Positions 32,792-42,647 are shown, counted from the stretch's first letter. The stretch is DNA of 64,000 bases from Bacteroidaceae bacterium (GCA_016286165.1 JAEESE010000008.1:85854-149853); one strand, 5' to 3'. Translations and numbers: made by a program. Notes: a model not told the origin generated them from the letters alone.

Positions 32792-35700
32792 TTACTTAAT
32801 TGAAACCTTCTTACCATTGACAATGTAGATACCGCTCTTCTGTACCTTGTCGAGCTGGCGGCCCGAGAGGTCGAAGATCTTGTTGCTGGTACCTGCAATC
32901 TTGATGGTGCTGATGCCATCGGCGATAGCCTCGTCAATAGCCTCCTCGTCCGGACCGAACCAAACTTCGTCGATGACGGAGTTGTCGAGTGTGAGCTTCA
33001 GGATTGGCATATCATTGCCATCCTTGGTGCCCTCGAACTGGATCTTGTAGGTTACAGTACCTGTACCACGGTCGATGGTGATCGACTGAGGAGCCCAAGC
33101 GGGCAGTACATACTTAGCTGTTGTGCCGTCCTCGGCAATCTCTGCCTCAACACCATGGATGGTGAATTCGGGAAGGATAGCGCCGGTGATAGGCATTACG
33201 AAGCCAGAGTATGTGACATCATAGGTACCTTCCTCTTCGCCTTCGGCGATGGTTACGGTCTGTTCGCCAGTAGCTTCACCTTGCTTACCCGTCTGCGGGT
33301 GCGAGAGGATCTGCTTGATCATACCGTCGAATTCACCTACGAGGTTCACAGCGGGCTTAGCGCTCAGCGTGATGTTGTAAGCTACATATTCCTTAGTCTC
33401 CTCGTTGACGAGGTAGAAGGTAGTGGTGAGGTTCTCCTCGATAGCTTCCTTGGTCCAAGCACGGAAATTGAAGGATGTCCAATCCTCGGCGGGGATAAGG
33501 CTTACAGCGAATGCACCATTCTCCTCGACATCGGCAGTACCATCCTCGAGGCACCAGAAGCCGGGAGCGGGTTCGTTCGTGTATTCGGTAGCGAAGGTCT
33601 CGCCTACCTCGTCGGTAAAGCCCTTGCCGAAGATGTCGCCCCATTCTACGCCGATGAGATCGCTAACCTCTGCTTCGCTGAACTCCTCGGAGTCTTCGCC
33701 GTCGAAGGCTACACCCTTCTCAGGAGCGAAGATAGTGACGTCGAAGCTGCCCTTCTCGGTGTAGTCGGCCAAGTACTTCAAAGGAGGCTCAACGAAGTTG
33801 ACGTTGATGTTGTAGACAACGGTCTTGCCCTGGGTCTTAATGTGGAAGCGTGCTACGAAAGTTTCACCTACTTCGGGAACGTTGTCGTTACCCATGTCAT
33901 AGATAGCAAACTGCTCGGGTTCTTCGATGAACTTGACGCAGACAGCGGCGTTTTCACCCCACTGCTCGTAGTCGCCATTGGCATTACGCCAACCATCAAA
34001 GATGGTGTAATTCTCAACTTCAACATCGGTGGTAACGTCAACACCGGCGATAGTGGCCTCATCGAGGCTTTCGATGCCGAGGAACTCAAGGGCTTCGGTG
34101 AAGTCAATCTCATAGTTGAGACCATTCTGACCCTTGTAGTAATCAACGTCTACTGCCAGTTCGAGGGCTTCGTTGCATTCTACAACGCGGAATGTTGAGC
34201 CGTCATCATTTCTGCCACCTGTCCAGAAACTAAGGGGACAATCAACCCTGCCACCACCTGACTGATTGATGAAGTTGTTCAAGGTATTAGCCTCGCGGAG
34301 TACGAAACCGTCGGCGTTGCCGAAGAGATCCCAAGTGTACTCGCCTTCGCGCATACCAACGCAATGCATGCCATCTTCAAGGTCTACGGGAGCAAGCGAC
34401 CAGTTTCCGCTGAGTGACTTGTTGTAGACAACGATGTTGTAAGGATCGCCGGCGAATGCCCACTGGAATTCAGGCGATGCCAACTCTTCCTCAGTAGGAT
34501 CATTCTTCATGTAGTAAGGCTCGGTCTCGCACTTCGAAACTTGCCATCCGCTACGGATGTCCATGTTGTACCAAACGGCATCTTCGAAGCTCTCGGAGAA
34601 CTTGAACAGGTCGTTCCAAGTAGCAGTAAGCTTCACAACCTTTGTATCGGCCTCAATCTCGGTGATATCGGGTTCGAGAGTGCAGAGACCGCGGTCGATC
34701 TCAGCAGGAATAGCGATTTCATCACCGGGCACATGCTTAACAGTTGCAGAGGCAACCATCTTGTCGTTCCAGTAGACTTCGTATACAACATCTATAGGCT
34801 GTGCCTCGAATACGGCCTTCATCTCATCATAGACATCAACGTCGACGATTCCAAACTTCTGCTTGTTGCCGTCATCGGGAGAGCTCCAAGTGTTCATGGC
34901 GTATCTTGCGCCATCGCCCTGCATGTTGAAGTAGATGTTAGAGCCAGTGAAGTAGAAGCAGTAAGGATACTCTGTGTCGCTGGAAATCAGACGATAATCC
35001 ACAGGATCGGTCTTGCCTGCGAAGAATGAGCCATCGCTCTTGATGAACTTCTTGGCACCAACACTGTAAATGTAAATATCTGCGCCATCATAGTAGAATG
35101 CAAACTGCTTGTCGGCATCTGTGGCAGTAGCATTGGAAACAATAGTACCGAGGCTCTTGCCATCAGCGCTGGCAGCCCACTGACCACGACGTGTCGTGAT
35201 GGTGTAAACCTTATGCTGATCAATAGGTGTGTTGTCAAGCATTGCAATAGCGTCGGTGGCATCGAATTCGTCAACTTCTTGGATGCTGAGCTTATTTCCG
35301 TCATCTACGGATGACCAAGTATCCCATGTCCATTGTCCACCGATGTTGATGGTCAAGTTGGCTTTCTCGGCCTTCATCATTGAGTAGCCATCGCCTTCTG
35401 TAACCACGACAGGTGTGGAAATACCTTCTACGAGGCTCTTCTGCGGCTGTACGAACTTCTGGGCACCAAGGCTGTATAGGAACTTGTGGCCGTCCTTCTC
35501 GATGAGTGAGAACTTATATTCATCTGTAATATCTTTGGGAAGACCTTCAGTATCGTAGTGCATACGGTTGTTGTCAGCATCGAACATCCAAGCACCGCGT
35601 GCAGTGCTAACGGTGAATACGGTAGCGGGGATGCCTTTGTATTCCTCGATGATCCACTCGGTAGTCTCGTTGGTGGCTCTCTTGTTGCAGTAGCAGCTGG

Positions 35701-38257
35701 AACCTGCAGTAGTATTGTCGGTACCGATGAAATGTTCGGGCTGAAGTTCCTTAGCGATTTGGTAAGAACCATTGGGAAGAACAGAGAATCTCCAACGTGT
35801 ACCATATTCTGTCTGCGTGCCCATTGACCAGGTGTTGTTTCCTGTGCCAGTGAAACCAACGTACTCACCATCACCATAGATAGTCCAGCCTCCATCTGCG
35901 TCCTCACTGAAAGTGAAAGCCATAGGCTCTTCGGCTAGCTTGGTGCCGCCATTGACAGTCATGAACAGTTTGCTTACCTTCTGTTTGATGGTGTACTTAG
36001 CATCGTCGTCGGGATAAACCATGTCTGAGCCTTCATAGGTCTCAATGGCGATGAGCAGATTTCTGGCAGCTTGATCCAGATCATATGCTGTTGGTGCCTC
36101 AGAGTCTAATACTCCCTGTGCTTCCTCTACAGAATATTCCAAGTCGTTATGAGCTGATTCGACCTTGGTGAAGAGTTGTCCGTAAGGCTCTTCCAGTAAC
36201 TTCTCGGCCTGTGCAATAACATCCTCGAGATACATTCTGGATAAATCTTCTTCACTTATGCGGTAGATTCGTACGTTGTCGAGGAAGAAGTCGGAACGCT
36301 TGTCGCCTGCAGCAAAGAGGGTAATCTTAATCTGGGGCGAGACGCTGCCTTGGAGGTCTATATCGCCGTAATCCACATTAACAAGAGCCTTCAGCGTGCT
36401 CCATTCGGTGTCGTTGAAATAAGTGCCATTGCCTACGGGGGCGGCTTCTGTCTCAGCTTCGCCGAAGTTGAGGTCGTCTAATTCTAAGCTCAGTCTAATC
36501 TTTGTGTCCTTGCTGACATTAGCTACATCGTAGGCGTAAGCCTGCTTGTAGTCTACAGAGATCATGTACTGGCCTTCGGGAAGTTCATAAGCGTCAGTCT
36601 CAAGAGTAATCTCATTCACTGCACCATCGCGGTTCCAGCCCTGACGGAAGAATAGAGAGTATTCGCCGTCGCTCGGGTCGGAGGTTCCGAACGCAGAAGT
36701 TGTGCTTGATGAGTTAGCCTGACGGATTTCAGTGTTGTTGAATTGAGTACCTACGTTGGACATGGTCCAACCAGCGATGTCCAACGGGCCATTGCTGCCT
36801 TTCTTCTCTTCTGCGAGAAGCAGACCGTCCTCATCGACGTCGAAACTGGGATTCTGGATATAGTACTTCGTTACATCACCCATAACGTCGATGGGATCTA
36901 CGAATTCATCAACAGCGGTGGGGTATATCTGACCGTTTTCGTTGAAAATTGCATAGAAACCAGTGACGTCGTACATATAACCATCAGAAGTGAAGATACC
37001 CTTCTTGAACTGATTGCGGACGACGAATTCTGTGCCTTGAGAAGCGAAATTGTAGCTGGCGGCAGCAGAGCCTTCAGCAACGTCCAGCTCGCCATCTCTG
37101 CTTACAGCCATGGTGACGGTAATGAACATGTTCACCCACTTCATCTTGTCGGCTTCCAGTTTGCTGGCAGCCACAACGATGGGTACTACCTCGTTGTCTT
37201 CACTGACAATCTCGAGATTGGACACGTCAGGGTTCTCCACTTCGGGCAGACCGTTGTAAGTCTTGAGTCCACCGCTGATGATGCCGGATACCTTCTGTCC
37301 TTGCTCAAGGCCGAGGTCAGAGCCGTAAAGCAACAAGCCTGCACGGCCATCTGTGAGGTAAGTGTATCTTCCGTCAACGTATGTTACCAGCCATTCCTTG
37401 GCATCCAGTGCAACGATGGTAGATGTAGGAGTGGCAGCTGAGTTGGCTTCATAGATAGAGGTGTAGACTACGGGATAGGTATATGTCACCTTTACCTCAG
37501 CGCTTGATTGCTCATCAGCATCCTCTGTTGCGGGTATCACGGCCCAAGCAGTAACGGTAGATGACACCCTACCTTGTGCCAGGATTCCGAATGGTTCAGT
37601 GTAAATGGAATAATCCTTTTGCATTTCGGTCATTCCATTGGTAAGCTTATGGCTAATTCTATAGCGTATTTCAGCACCCTCGGTTTCGCACGTCATGGTC
37701 ACATTACGCACAGCTCCGCCAAGGAATGTTCCTGAAGCAGGAGTGATGACAGGAGCTGCCACGGTAGCAGCTTCGCCACCTGAGTAGTAGATGTCAATCT
37801 TTGAAATGCGAACCTGGGTATTGGCCGTATTTGCATTTCCTAGTACAAAAGAAGAAGCGCCAATGTTGTAATGCCCATCCGTACCAGAAACGGCTTTGTC
37901 GTTAACTGTAACGCTGACATTTGAATATGAGTCACCTGTAAATGTGGCTTCTATATACTCAATTGTTGCACCGGTCAGGGAAGATACTGTAATAGTATTG
38001 CCTCCGCTAGCAGACCAATACAATCTCATATCTCCAGCTTTATTCAAGCCTGGCATATTGGAGTTAGCGCCTTTGTCTGCAATAACTGACCATTCAGTAG
38101 CTGTCAAGCCCATTATTGCTGCATTGTTGCCTTCAGCCATGTTCGTGGTTTCCGTGCCTGTATATGCCATAGTCACCTTAGGGTATTCTATTGAAGCTCC
38201 GAAACTGAATGCTGAGAAGCTGAACAAGGCTAACAATGAAAGTAAAAACTTTTTCAT
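32792..38257 (-). CDS. Giant secreted multidomain protein with T9SS-type C-terminal domain
   Basis: 1821 residues. Signal peptide 1-20 (MKKFLLSLLALFSFSAFSFG). In order: a beta-rich start; a chitobiase C-terminal-like Ig module (about 165-260, PVITPASGTFLGGAV); an OB-like region (about 265-465); a carbohydrate-binding-like jelly roll (about 475-680); a short helical linker; and tandem domains (about 760-1150) sharing TxRGxW, (L/I)YS(L/V)GA(Q/K)KF and TWSS-DDGNK. Two DUF4859-like modules (about 1340-1620) and a calycin/lipocalin-like barrel (about 1645-1770) follow. It ends in a sorting domain (FDLSGRQLDKVQKSGIYIVN, then GKKVSIK). No catalytic domain is recognised. Probably a cell-surface adhesin or glycan binder. 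Monocistronic. Confidence 0.8.
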   Translation of the reverse strand: MKKFLLSLLALFSFSAFSFGASIEYPKVTMAYTGTETTNMAEGNNAAIMGLTATEWSVIADKGANSNMPGLNKAGDMRLYWSASGGNTITVSSLTGATIEYIEATFTGDSYSNVSVTVNDKAVSGTDGHYNIGASSFVLGNANTANTQVRISKIDIYYSGGEAATVAAPVITPASGTFLGGAVRNVTMTCETEGAEIRYRISHKLTNGMTEMQKDYSIYTEPFGILAQGRVSSTVTAWAVIPATEDADEQSSAEVKVTYTYPVVYTSIYEANSAATPTSTIVALDAKEWLVTYVDGRYTYLTDGRAGLLLYGSDLGLEQGQKVSGIISGGLKTYNGLPEVENPDVSNLEIVSEDNEVVPIVVAASKLEADKMKWVNMFITVTMAVSRDGELDVAEGSAAASYNFASQGTEFVVRNQFKKGIFTSDGYMYDVTGFYAIFNENGQIYPTAVDEFVDPIDVMGDVTKYYIQNPSFDVDEDGLLLAEEKKGSNGPLDIAGWTMSNVGTQFNNTEIRQANSSSTTSAFGTSDPSDGEYSLFFRQGWNRDGAVNEITLETDAYELPEGQYMISVDYKQAYAYDVANVSKDTKIRLSLELDDLNFGEAETEAAPVGNGTYFNDTEWSTLKALVNVDYGDIDLQGSVSPQIKITLFAAGDKRSDFFLDNVRIYRISEEDLSRMYLEDVIAQAEKLLEEPYGQLFTKVESAHNDLEYSVEEAQGVLDSEAPTAYDLDQAARNLLIAIETYEGSDMVYPDDDAKYTIKQKVSKLFMTVNGGTKLAEEPMAFTFSEDADGGWTIYGDGEYVGFTGTGNNTWSMGTQTEYGTRWRFSVLPNGSYQIAKELQPEHFIGTDNTTAGSSCYCNKRATNETTEWIIEEYKGIPATVFTVSTARGAWMFDADNNRMHYDTEGLPKDITDEYKFSLIEKDGHKFLYSLGAQKFVQPQKSLVEGISTPVVVTEGDGYSMMKAEKANLTINIGGQWTWDTWSSVDDGNKLSIQEVDEFDATDAIAMLDNTPIDQHKVYTITTRRGQWAASADGKSLGTIVSNATATDADKQFAFYYDGADIYIYSVGAKKFIKSDGSFFAGKTDPVDYRLISSDTEYPYCFYFTGSNIYFNMQGDGARYAMNTWSSPDDGNKQKFGIVDVDVYDEMKAVFEAQPIDVVYEVYWNDKMVASATVKHVPGDEIAIPAEIDRGLCTLEPDITEIEADTKVVKLTATWNDLFKFSESFEDAVWYNMDIRSGWQVSKCETEPYYMKNDPTEEELASPEFQWAFAGDPYNIVVYNKSLSGNWSLAPVDLEDGMHCVGMREGEYTWDLFGNADGFVLREANTLNNFINQSGGGRVDCPLSFWTGGRNDDGSTFRVVECNEALELAVDVDYYKGQNGLNYEIDFTEALEFLGIESLDEATIAGVDVTTDVEVENYTIFDGWRNANGDYEQWGENAAVCVKFIEEPEQFAIYDMGNDNVPEVGETFVARFHIKTQGKTVVYNINVNFVEPPLKYLADYTEKGSFDVTIFAPEKGVAFDGEDSEEFSEAEVSDLIGVEWGDIFGKGFTDEVGETFATEYTNEPAPGFWCLEDGTADVEENGAFAVSLIPAEDWTSFNFRAWTKEAIEENLTTTFYLVNEETKEYVAYNITLSAKPAVNLVGEFDGMIKQILSHPQTGKQGEATGEQTVTIAEGEEEGTYDVTYSGFVMPITGAILPEFTIHGVEAEIAEDGTTAKYVLPAWAPQSITIDRGTGTVTYKIQFEGTKDGNDMPILKLTLDNSVIDEVWFGPDEEAIDEAIADGISTIKIAGTSNKIFDLSGRQLDKVQKSGIYIVNGKKVSIK

Positions 38258-38471
38258 TTGCTTGGTTGTTTTATGTAGTTTTAGTTTCCACGTCGGGCTT
38301 GTGGCGTAGAAGTTAGTTTGTAAGGATGATTTGTGTGGGTCTGCAAGCCATTTATGCCTCCCAGTCTGAGTGGTAAGGCCAGACGCACAATGCTTTGTCT
38401 TGCTGTCTGTTAGTCAGTAGTTTAAGAGTGTTATTTGTTTAATTGTTAATGAATATAGTTAATGTAAAATA

Positions 38472-38496
38472 TAGTATTTGCGTTGCAAATATACTA
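38472..38496. promoter_or_regulatory. Palindrome with a -7-like box upstream of the giant gene
   Basis: ATTTGC-GTT-GCAAAT (38476-38490) with TAGT/ACTA flanks. The right half reads TATATTTG on the minus strand (38493-38486), matching TAnnTTTG, 230 bases before the giant gene. The remaining interval 38258-38471 shows nothing recognisable. Operator or promoter function is only a guess. Confidence 0.3.
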
Positions 38497-38534
38497 AAAA
38501 ATGGCAGAAACATGCATGTTTCTGCCACTTTTTT
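38496..38534. terminator. Bidirectional terminator after the low-complexity secreted protein gene
   Basis: A perfect 26-base palindrome at 38502-38527 flanked by six A on the left and CTTTTTTT on the right, giving a U-tract either way. It ends the minus-strand gene at 38559. Confidence 0.85.
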
Positions 38535-38558
38535 TAGTTATTTCTTAAAATTTCTTGC

Positions 38559-39470
38559 CTATCTGCCCCTCGAACCACCGCTATTGCCACGAGTGGAGCC
38601 GCTATTACCGCGCGAGCTGCCGCTGCCGGTGGCTGTTCCCGACGTGGTTGTCGAGGTGGAGCGCTGGGGTGTGGTGGTCGTTACTGAACGCTGGGGAACT
38701 GCCGACGTGTTGTTGGGACGCTGGGGCGCTGCCGACGTGTTGCTGGAGCGAGTAGTGCTGCTATTGCCGCGCTGTGAACCGCTGAAAGTTGGAGTCCGCG
38801 TTACGCCTGTAGCAGGAGTATTTACGTTCTTGTTAGTGTTGGTGTTAGAGTTGACGTTCGTTGTGGTGCCACCAGAACGGGAGGTGCCGTGAGTAGCGGG
38901 CTTGGCCTCGCCGATATGATAGCTGGGATAGCTCTTGGAGTTGGGCTTCACAGTGCCGTAGGCAGGAGGAGCCGAGCTGCCGAAGTGCATCTGGCCGCCA
39001 GGTGCTGCGGGACGGTGGAATTCGCGTCCGGCATAGTAGCTGTCGTGACCTATGTTATGTCCGCCACGGAAGCTGTAGTAGATAGCAGGACGGTCGTAGA
39101 AGAAATAGCTCTTGGCATAGCGGTTTCTAACGATGAGGCTGAACGAGTGGCGGCGCACCCAGGACATAGGACGATAGAAATCGGGTATGCCGGTGTAGAG
39201 TTCCCACTGCCAGAGGCTAAGCACGTAGCGCAGGTCTGCATTACGACGCATCCAGTAGATGCCATCGAGATCGGTGACGTCGTAGATCCCCAGGAAGTAG
39301 TCGAGGTTGATCTCGTAGACGGCCTCGTACTGCGAGATGCTGAGTCCGAGCTCATAGGCCATCTTGTCGGAGAGGAAGAGGGCTTCCTTGCGAGCCTTGG
39401 TGAAGCTCATTGCTGCGGCGGAGGTGACTATCATCACCATCACTGCCAGGGTGGTCATTAGGCGTTTCAT
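38559..39470 (-). CDS. Secreted protein with low-complexity Ser/Thr/Asn/Arg tail
   Basis: 303 residues, signal peptide about 1-20 (cleavage after AAA). The ordered half (about 25-150) is aromatic-rich: SDKMAYELGLSISQYEAVYE, INLDYFLGIYDVTDLDGIYW, then a Trp/Tyr/Arg region (VLSLWQWELYTGIPDFYRPM). From about 180 it is low complexity: Asn/Thr runs (NVNSNTNTNKNVN), repeats of S-T/A-A-PQR-(P/S), and a final RGNSG-STRGNSGGSRGR. The N-terminal half resembles uncharacterised Bacteroidales secreted proteins; no enzyme motif. Monocistronic, own terminator. Confidence 0.7.
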   Translation of the reverse strand: MKRLMTTLAVMVMIVTSAAAMSFTKARKEALFLSDKMAYELGLSISQYEAVYEINLDYFLGIYDVTDLDGIYWMRRNADLRYVLSLWQWELYTGIPDFYRPMSWVRRHSFSLIVRNRYAKSYFFYDRPAIYYSFRGGHNIGHDSYYAGREFHRPAAPGGQMHFGSSAPPAYGTVKPNSKSYPSYHIGEAKPATHGTSRSGGTTTNVNSNTNTNKNVNTPATGVTRTPTFSGSQRGNSSTTRSSNTSAAPQRPNNTSAVPQRSVTTTTPQRSTSTTTSGTATGSGSSRGNSGSTRGNSGGSRGR

Positions 39471-39668
39471 GATTATTTAGTTTTTAGTAGACCAGAGGTC
39501 TTGGTTAGCGTTTATTGTTAGCTTTTTGTCTTATTGACACTGCAAAGGAAAACATTTTGCACGAGGTGGCAAAGGGAAAAGCAGAAAAGTTTCGGGGAAT
39601 TTTCCTAAAGTACAGAGGGCTTTTATGGGAAATGCTCTTCTCTACTGTTTGCGACGCATAAACGAAAG

Positions 39669-39734
39669 AAGGATGCCCGTGTGGACATCCTTCTATGTTT
39701 CCGCGCGTTTATTAATTAATGTACACGCGCGCGA
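39669..39734 (-). terminator. Two hairpins downstream of rpsA, including a copy of the GC-repeat motif
   Basis: First hairpin on leaving rpsA: CGCGCGT (39702-39708) with ACGCGCG (39725-39731). Its right side belongs to the 18-base motif also found at 16378-16395. Second hairpin: GAAGGATG (39669-39676) pairs with CATCCTTC (39687-39694), then TTTCG on the minus strand. The second is the likelier terminator. The rest of the 39471-39750 gap has no recognised feature. Confidence 0.55.
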
Positions 39735-39750
39735 GGCTTGTTATGTAGCC

Positions 39751-41547
39751 TTACTCTCCTTTCTCGAGCTTAGCCTTGAGCTCTGCCAGGGCGTCGATAT
39801 CGCCGAGGGTAGTGCTTGCAGCCTGATTCTGGATAGCGGTAGCTTCTTCCTGAGCCTTAGCGGGACGCTTGGTAGCGCGCTCTGCCTTGCGGGCTTCGCG
39901 AGCTTCGGTGCGTGCAGCATCTTCGAAGATGCGGCTGTGGCTGAGGATGATGCGCTTGCTGTCCTTGTTGAACTCGATAACCTTGAAGGGGAGAGTCTCG
40001 CCCTGCTGAGCCTGGCTGCCATCCTCCTTCACGAGGTGCTTAGGAGTAGCGAAGCCTTCTACGCCGTACTCGAGCTGAATTACAGCGCCCTTGTCGAGGA
40101 GCTCCACGATGGTGCCCTCGTGCACGCTGTCGCGTGTGAACACGGTCTCGAATACATCCCAAGGATTCTCCTCGAGCTGCTTGTGACCGAGGCTGAGGCG
40201 ACGGTTGTCCTTGTCGATTTCGAGCACTACAACTTCGATATCCTCACCGATCTTGGTGAACTCGCTGGGGTGCTTAACCTTCTTAGTCCAGCTGAGGTCG
40301 CTGATGTGGATGAGGCCGTCTACGCCCTCTTCCAGCTCGACGAATACGCCGAAGTTGGTGAAGTTGCGTACGCGTGCAGTGTGCTTGGAACCAACGGGGT
40401 ACTTGGTTTCGATGCTCTCCCAGGGATCTTCCTTGAGCTGCTTGATGCCGAGCGACATCTTGCGCTCCTCGCGGTCGAGGGTGAGGATTACGGCTTCTAC
40501 CTCGTCGCCAACCTTCATGAAGTCCTGAGCGCTGCGGAGGTGCTGGCTCCAAGACATCTCGCTGACGTGGATGAGGCCTTCGACACCGGGAGCAATCTCG
40601 ATGAATGCGCCGTAGTCGGCCATAACGACAACCTTACCCTTGACATGGTCGCCGACCTTGAGGTTGGCATCGAGGGCATCCCAAGGATGGGGAGTGAGCT
40701 GCTTCAGACCGAGAGCGATGCGCTTCTTCTCCTCGTCGAAATCAAGGATAACGACGTTGAGCTTCTGGTCGAGCTCTACAACCTCGTGAGGATCGCTTAC
40801 GCGGCCCCAGCTGAGGTCTGTGATGTGTACGAGACCGTCGACACCACCCAGGTCGATGAATACACCATAGGAAGTGATGTTCTTGACGGTGCCTTCGAGC
40901 ACCTGACCCTTCTCGAGCTTGGAGATGATCTCCTTCTTCTGCTGCTCGAGCTCGGCCTCGATGAGTGCCTTGTGGCTTACTACGACGTTGCGGTAGTCCT
41001 GGTTGATCTTAACAACCTTGAACTCCATGGTCTTGCCTACGAATACATCGTAGTCGCGGATGGGCTTCACGTCGATCTGGCTGCCGGGCAGGAATGCTTC
41101 GATGCCGAAAACGTCGACGATCATGCCGCCCTTGGTGCGGCACTTGACGAAACCCTTGATGATTTCCTCGTTGTTGAGGGCTGCGTTGACGCGCTCCCAG
41201 CTCTTTGTAGCACGAGCTTTCTTGTGGGAGAGGATGAGTTGTCCTTTCTTGTCTTCCTGGTTTTCGATGTACACCTCTACGGTGTCGCCGACCTTGAGGT
41301 CGGGGTTGTAGCGGAATTCGTTGGCGGAAATGATACCGTCGCTCTTGAAACCGATGTTCACAACGACTTCGCGCTTGTTGATTGCGATGACGGTTCCGTC
41401 GACCACATCGTGGTCGCCTACGCCTGTGAGACTCTTCTCATATGCGTTGGCCTGTTCGTCGCGGCTTTGCTCACTCTGAGCGGTGCCTTTCTCAAAGCCT
41501 TCCCAATCGAAGTCCTCGAGGGGCTGAATGTTTGTTAAGTTTGACAT
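39751..41547 (-). CDS. rpsA: 30S ribosomal protein S1
   Basis: Binds mRNA on the 30S subunit, important in a phylum that rarely uses Shine-Dalgarno pairing. 598 residues with six S1 (OB-fold) repeats recognisable by G-V-x-(D/E)LG-x-GL(V/I)H(V/I)S(D/E)-(L/M)SW, e.g. GGVDGLVHITDLSW, PGVEGLIHVSEMSW and EGVDGLIHISDLSW. Repeats 1-2 are degenerate, as in other S1 proteins. The Ala/Lys/Glu-rich C-terminal ~60 residues are probably disordered. Slightly longer than E. coli S1 (557). A TACCTTTG box lies upstream. Confidence 0.95.
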   Translation of the reverse strand: MSNLTNIQPLEDFDWEGFEKGTAQSEQSRDEQANAYEKSLTGVGDHDVVDGTVIAINKREVVVNIGFKSDGIISANEFRYNPDLKVGDTVEVYIENQEDKKGQLILSHKKARATKSWERVNAALNNEEIIKGFVKCRTKGGMIVDVFGIEAFLPGSQIDVKPIRDYDVFVGKTMEFKVVKINQDYRNVVVSHKALIEAELEQQKKEIISKLEKGQVLEGTVKNITSYGVFIDLGGVDGLVHITDLSWGRVSDPHEVVELDQKLNVVILDFDEEKKRIALGLKQLTPHPWDALDANLKVGDHVKGKVVVMADYGAFIEIAPGVEGLIHVSEMSWSQHLRSAQDFMKVGDEVEAVILTLDREERKMSLGIKQLKEDPWESIETKYPVGSKHTARVRNFTNFGVFVELEEGVDGLIHISDLSWTKKVKHPSEFTKIGEDIEVVVLEIDKDNRRLSLGHKQLEENPWDVFETVFTRDSVHEGTIVELLDKGAVIQLEYGVEGFATPKHLVKEDGSQAQQGETLPFKVIEFNKDSKRIILSHSRIFEDAARTEAREARKAERATKRPAKAQEEATAIQNQAASTTLGDIDALAELKAKLEKGE

Positions 41548-41613
41548 AGAGTTAATTAATAAAAAATGGTTTGATTTTGAGTGTTAGACATTATATTGTG
41601 TGAAACTCGGGCG

Positions 41614-41621
41614 CAAAGGTA
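41614..41621 (-). promoter_or_regulatory. Candidate -7 box for rpsA
   Basis: TACCTTTG on the minus strand, 67 bases before the rpsA ATG, in the same GGGCGCAAAGGTA context (plus strand) as several other promoters here. No clear -33 box. Confidence 0.5.
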
Positions 41622-41757
41622 GTAAAAGATTATGGATTAGAGATTAAGGATTGGAGATTTTTTTTCATTTTTACCACATTTTTTCTTTGCACGCGCGCGT
41701 TTCCCTAATTCTTGAACCGAAAAATTGTTGCTGATCGCTCTTTTATGCAAAAAAACA

Positions 41758-41794
41758 CAGCCCAAGGGTATGCTTGTAGCACGTCCTTGGGCTG
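41758..41794 (-). terminator. Terminator of the zinc-ribbon protein gene
   Basis: A perfect 10-bp stem (41758-41767 with 41785-41794), 17-base loop, then TGTTTTTTT on the minus strand. Confidence 0.85.
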
Positions 41795-41816
41795 CTGTTA
41801 GTTTTATGTAAGTGGT

Positions 41817-42647
41817 TTAAGCTTCCTCTTCGGGCTTTTCCACCTTCTTGCGGCTGCGGCGTTTGGGTTTCTCGTCGGCGGGCTTGTTGGGCTTTATGCC
41901 GGCGAGCTCCGGGTCTATCATGATACGTCCACAGTACTCGCAAACGATGATTTTCTTGCGCATACGGATGTCGAGCTGGCGCTGGGGCGGAATCTTGTTG
42001 AAGCAACCGCCGCAGGCATCGCGCTGAACATACACAATACCTAATCCGTTGCGTGAGTTCTTGCGAATGCGCTTGAAGGCCGACAGGAGTCTGGGCTCGA
42101 TGGTGAGCTCGAGGTTCTTGGAACGCTCGCGCAGCTTCTCCTCTTCAGCGCGTGTCTCGGAGATAATCTCGTCGAGCTCGCTCTTCTTCACGTCGAGGTC
42201 GTCGCGGCGCTCGGTTACTGTGTCGGAGCAGCGGCGAATCTCTTCCTGCTTGTGTTCGTAGGCTTCGTTGGCCTCGCGTATCTTCTTCTCGTGGAGCTGG
42301 TTGTCAAGCTGCAGGTATTCTATTTCCTTAGTCAGGTTCTCGTATTCGCGGTTGTTTCTGACGTTGTTGAGCTGTTCGGTGTAACGCTCAATGCTGGCGT
42401 TGTTGTCCTGAATGCCGATTTTGCGCTTGGCGATTTCCTCCTGAATGCCTTGCATGTCAGCCTGTATCTTGTCGATACGGGTAGTGAGGCCTTCGATTTC
42501 GTCCTCGAGGTCCTGCACTTCCAGTGGCAGCTCACCGCGGAGTGTCTTGATGGAGTCGATTTCCGAAAGCATTGTCTGCAGCTGGTATAGGTTTCTCAGC
42601 TTGTCCTCAATGCTCAGTTCCTGTGGGTCTTTCTTGTCTCTTGCCAT
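41817..42647 (-). CDS. Coiled-coil protein with C4 zinc ribbon (CdsZ-like)
   Basis: 276 residues. The N-terminal ~190 form a long antiparallel coiled coil rich in Glu/Arg/Lys (e.g. QDLEDEIEGLTTRIDKI). A C-terminal zinc ribbon follows, with CGGCFNKIPP and CEYCGRI as the four Cys ligands. The tail is basic and disordered (KPKRRSRKKVEKPEEEA). This is the zf-RING_7/CdsZ family found beside Nif3-like genes across bacteria. The next gene upstream here is Nif3-like, 65 bases away. A nucleic-acid or secretion-related role has been proposed for relatives; none is demonstrable here. Confidence 0.85.
   Translation of the reverse strand: MARDKKDPQELSIEDKLRNLYQLQTMLSEIDSIKTLRGELPLEVQDLEDEIEGLTTRIDKIQADMQGIQEEIAKRKIGIQDNNASIERYTEQLNNVRNNREYENLTKEIEYLQLDNQLHEKKIREANEAYEHKQEEIRRCSDTVTERRDDLDVKKSELDEIISETRAEEEKLRERSKNLELTIEPRLLSAFKRIRKNSRNGLGIVYVQRDACGGCFNKIPPQRQLDIRMRKKIIVCEYCGRIMIDPELAGIKPNKPADEKPKRRSRKKVEKPEEEA

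Noticed and set aside
39625..41538. 637-codon open frame on the plus strand opposite rpsA
   Set aside because: Exact antisense shadow of S1; its translation is Leu/Val/Glu-rich without domains, and it arises from rpsA codon bias.
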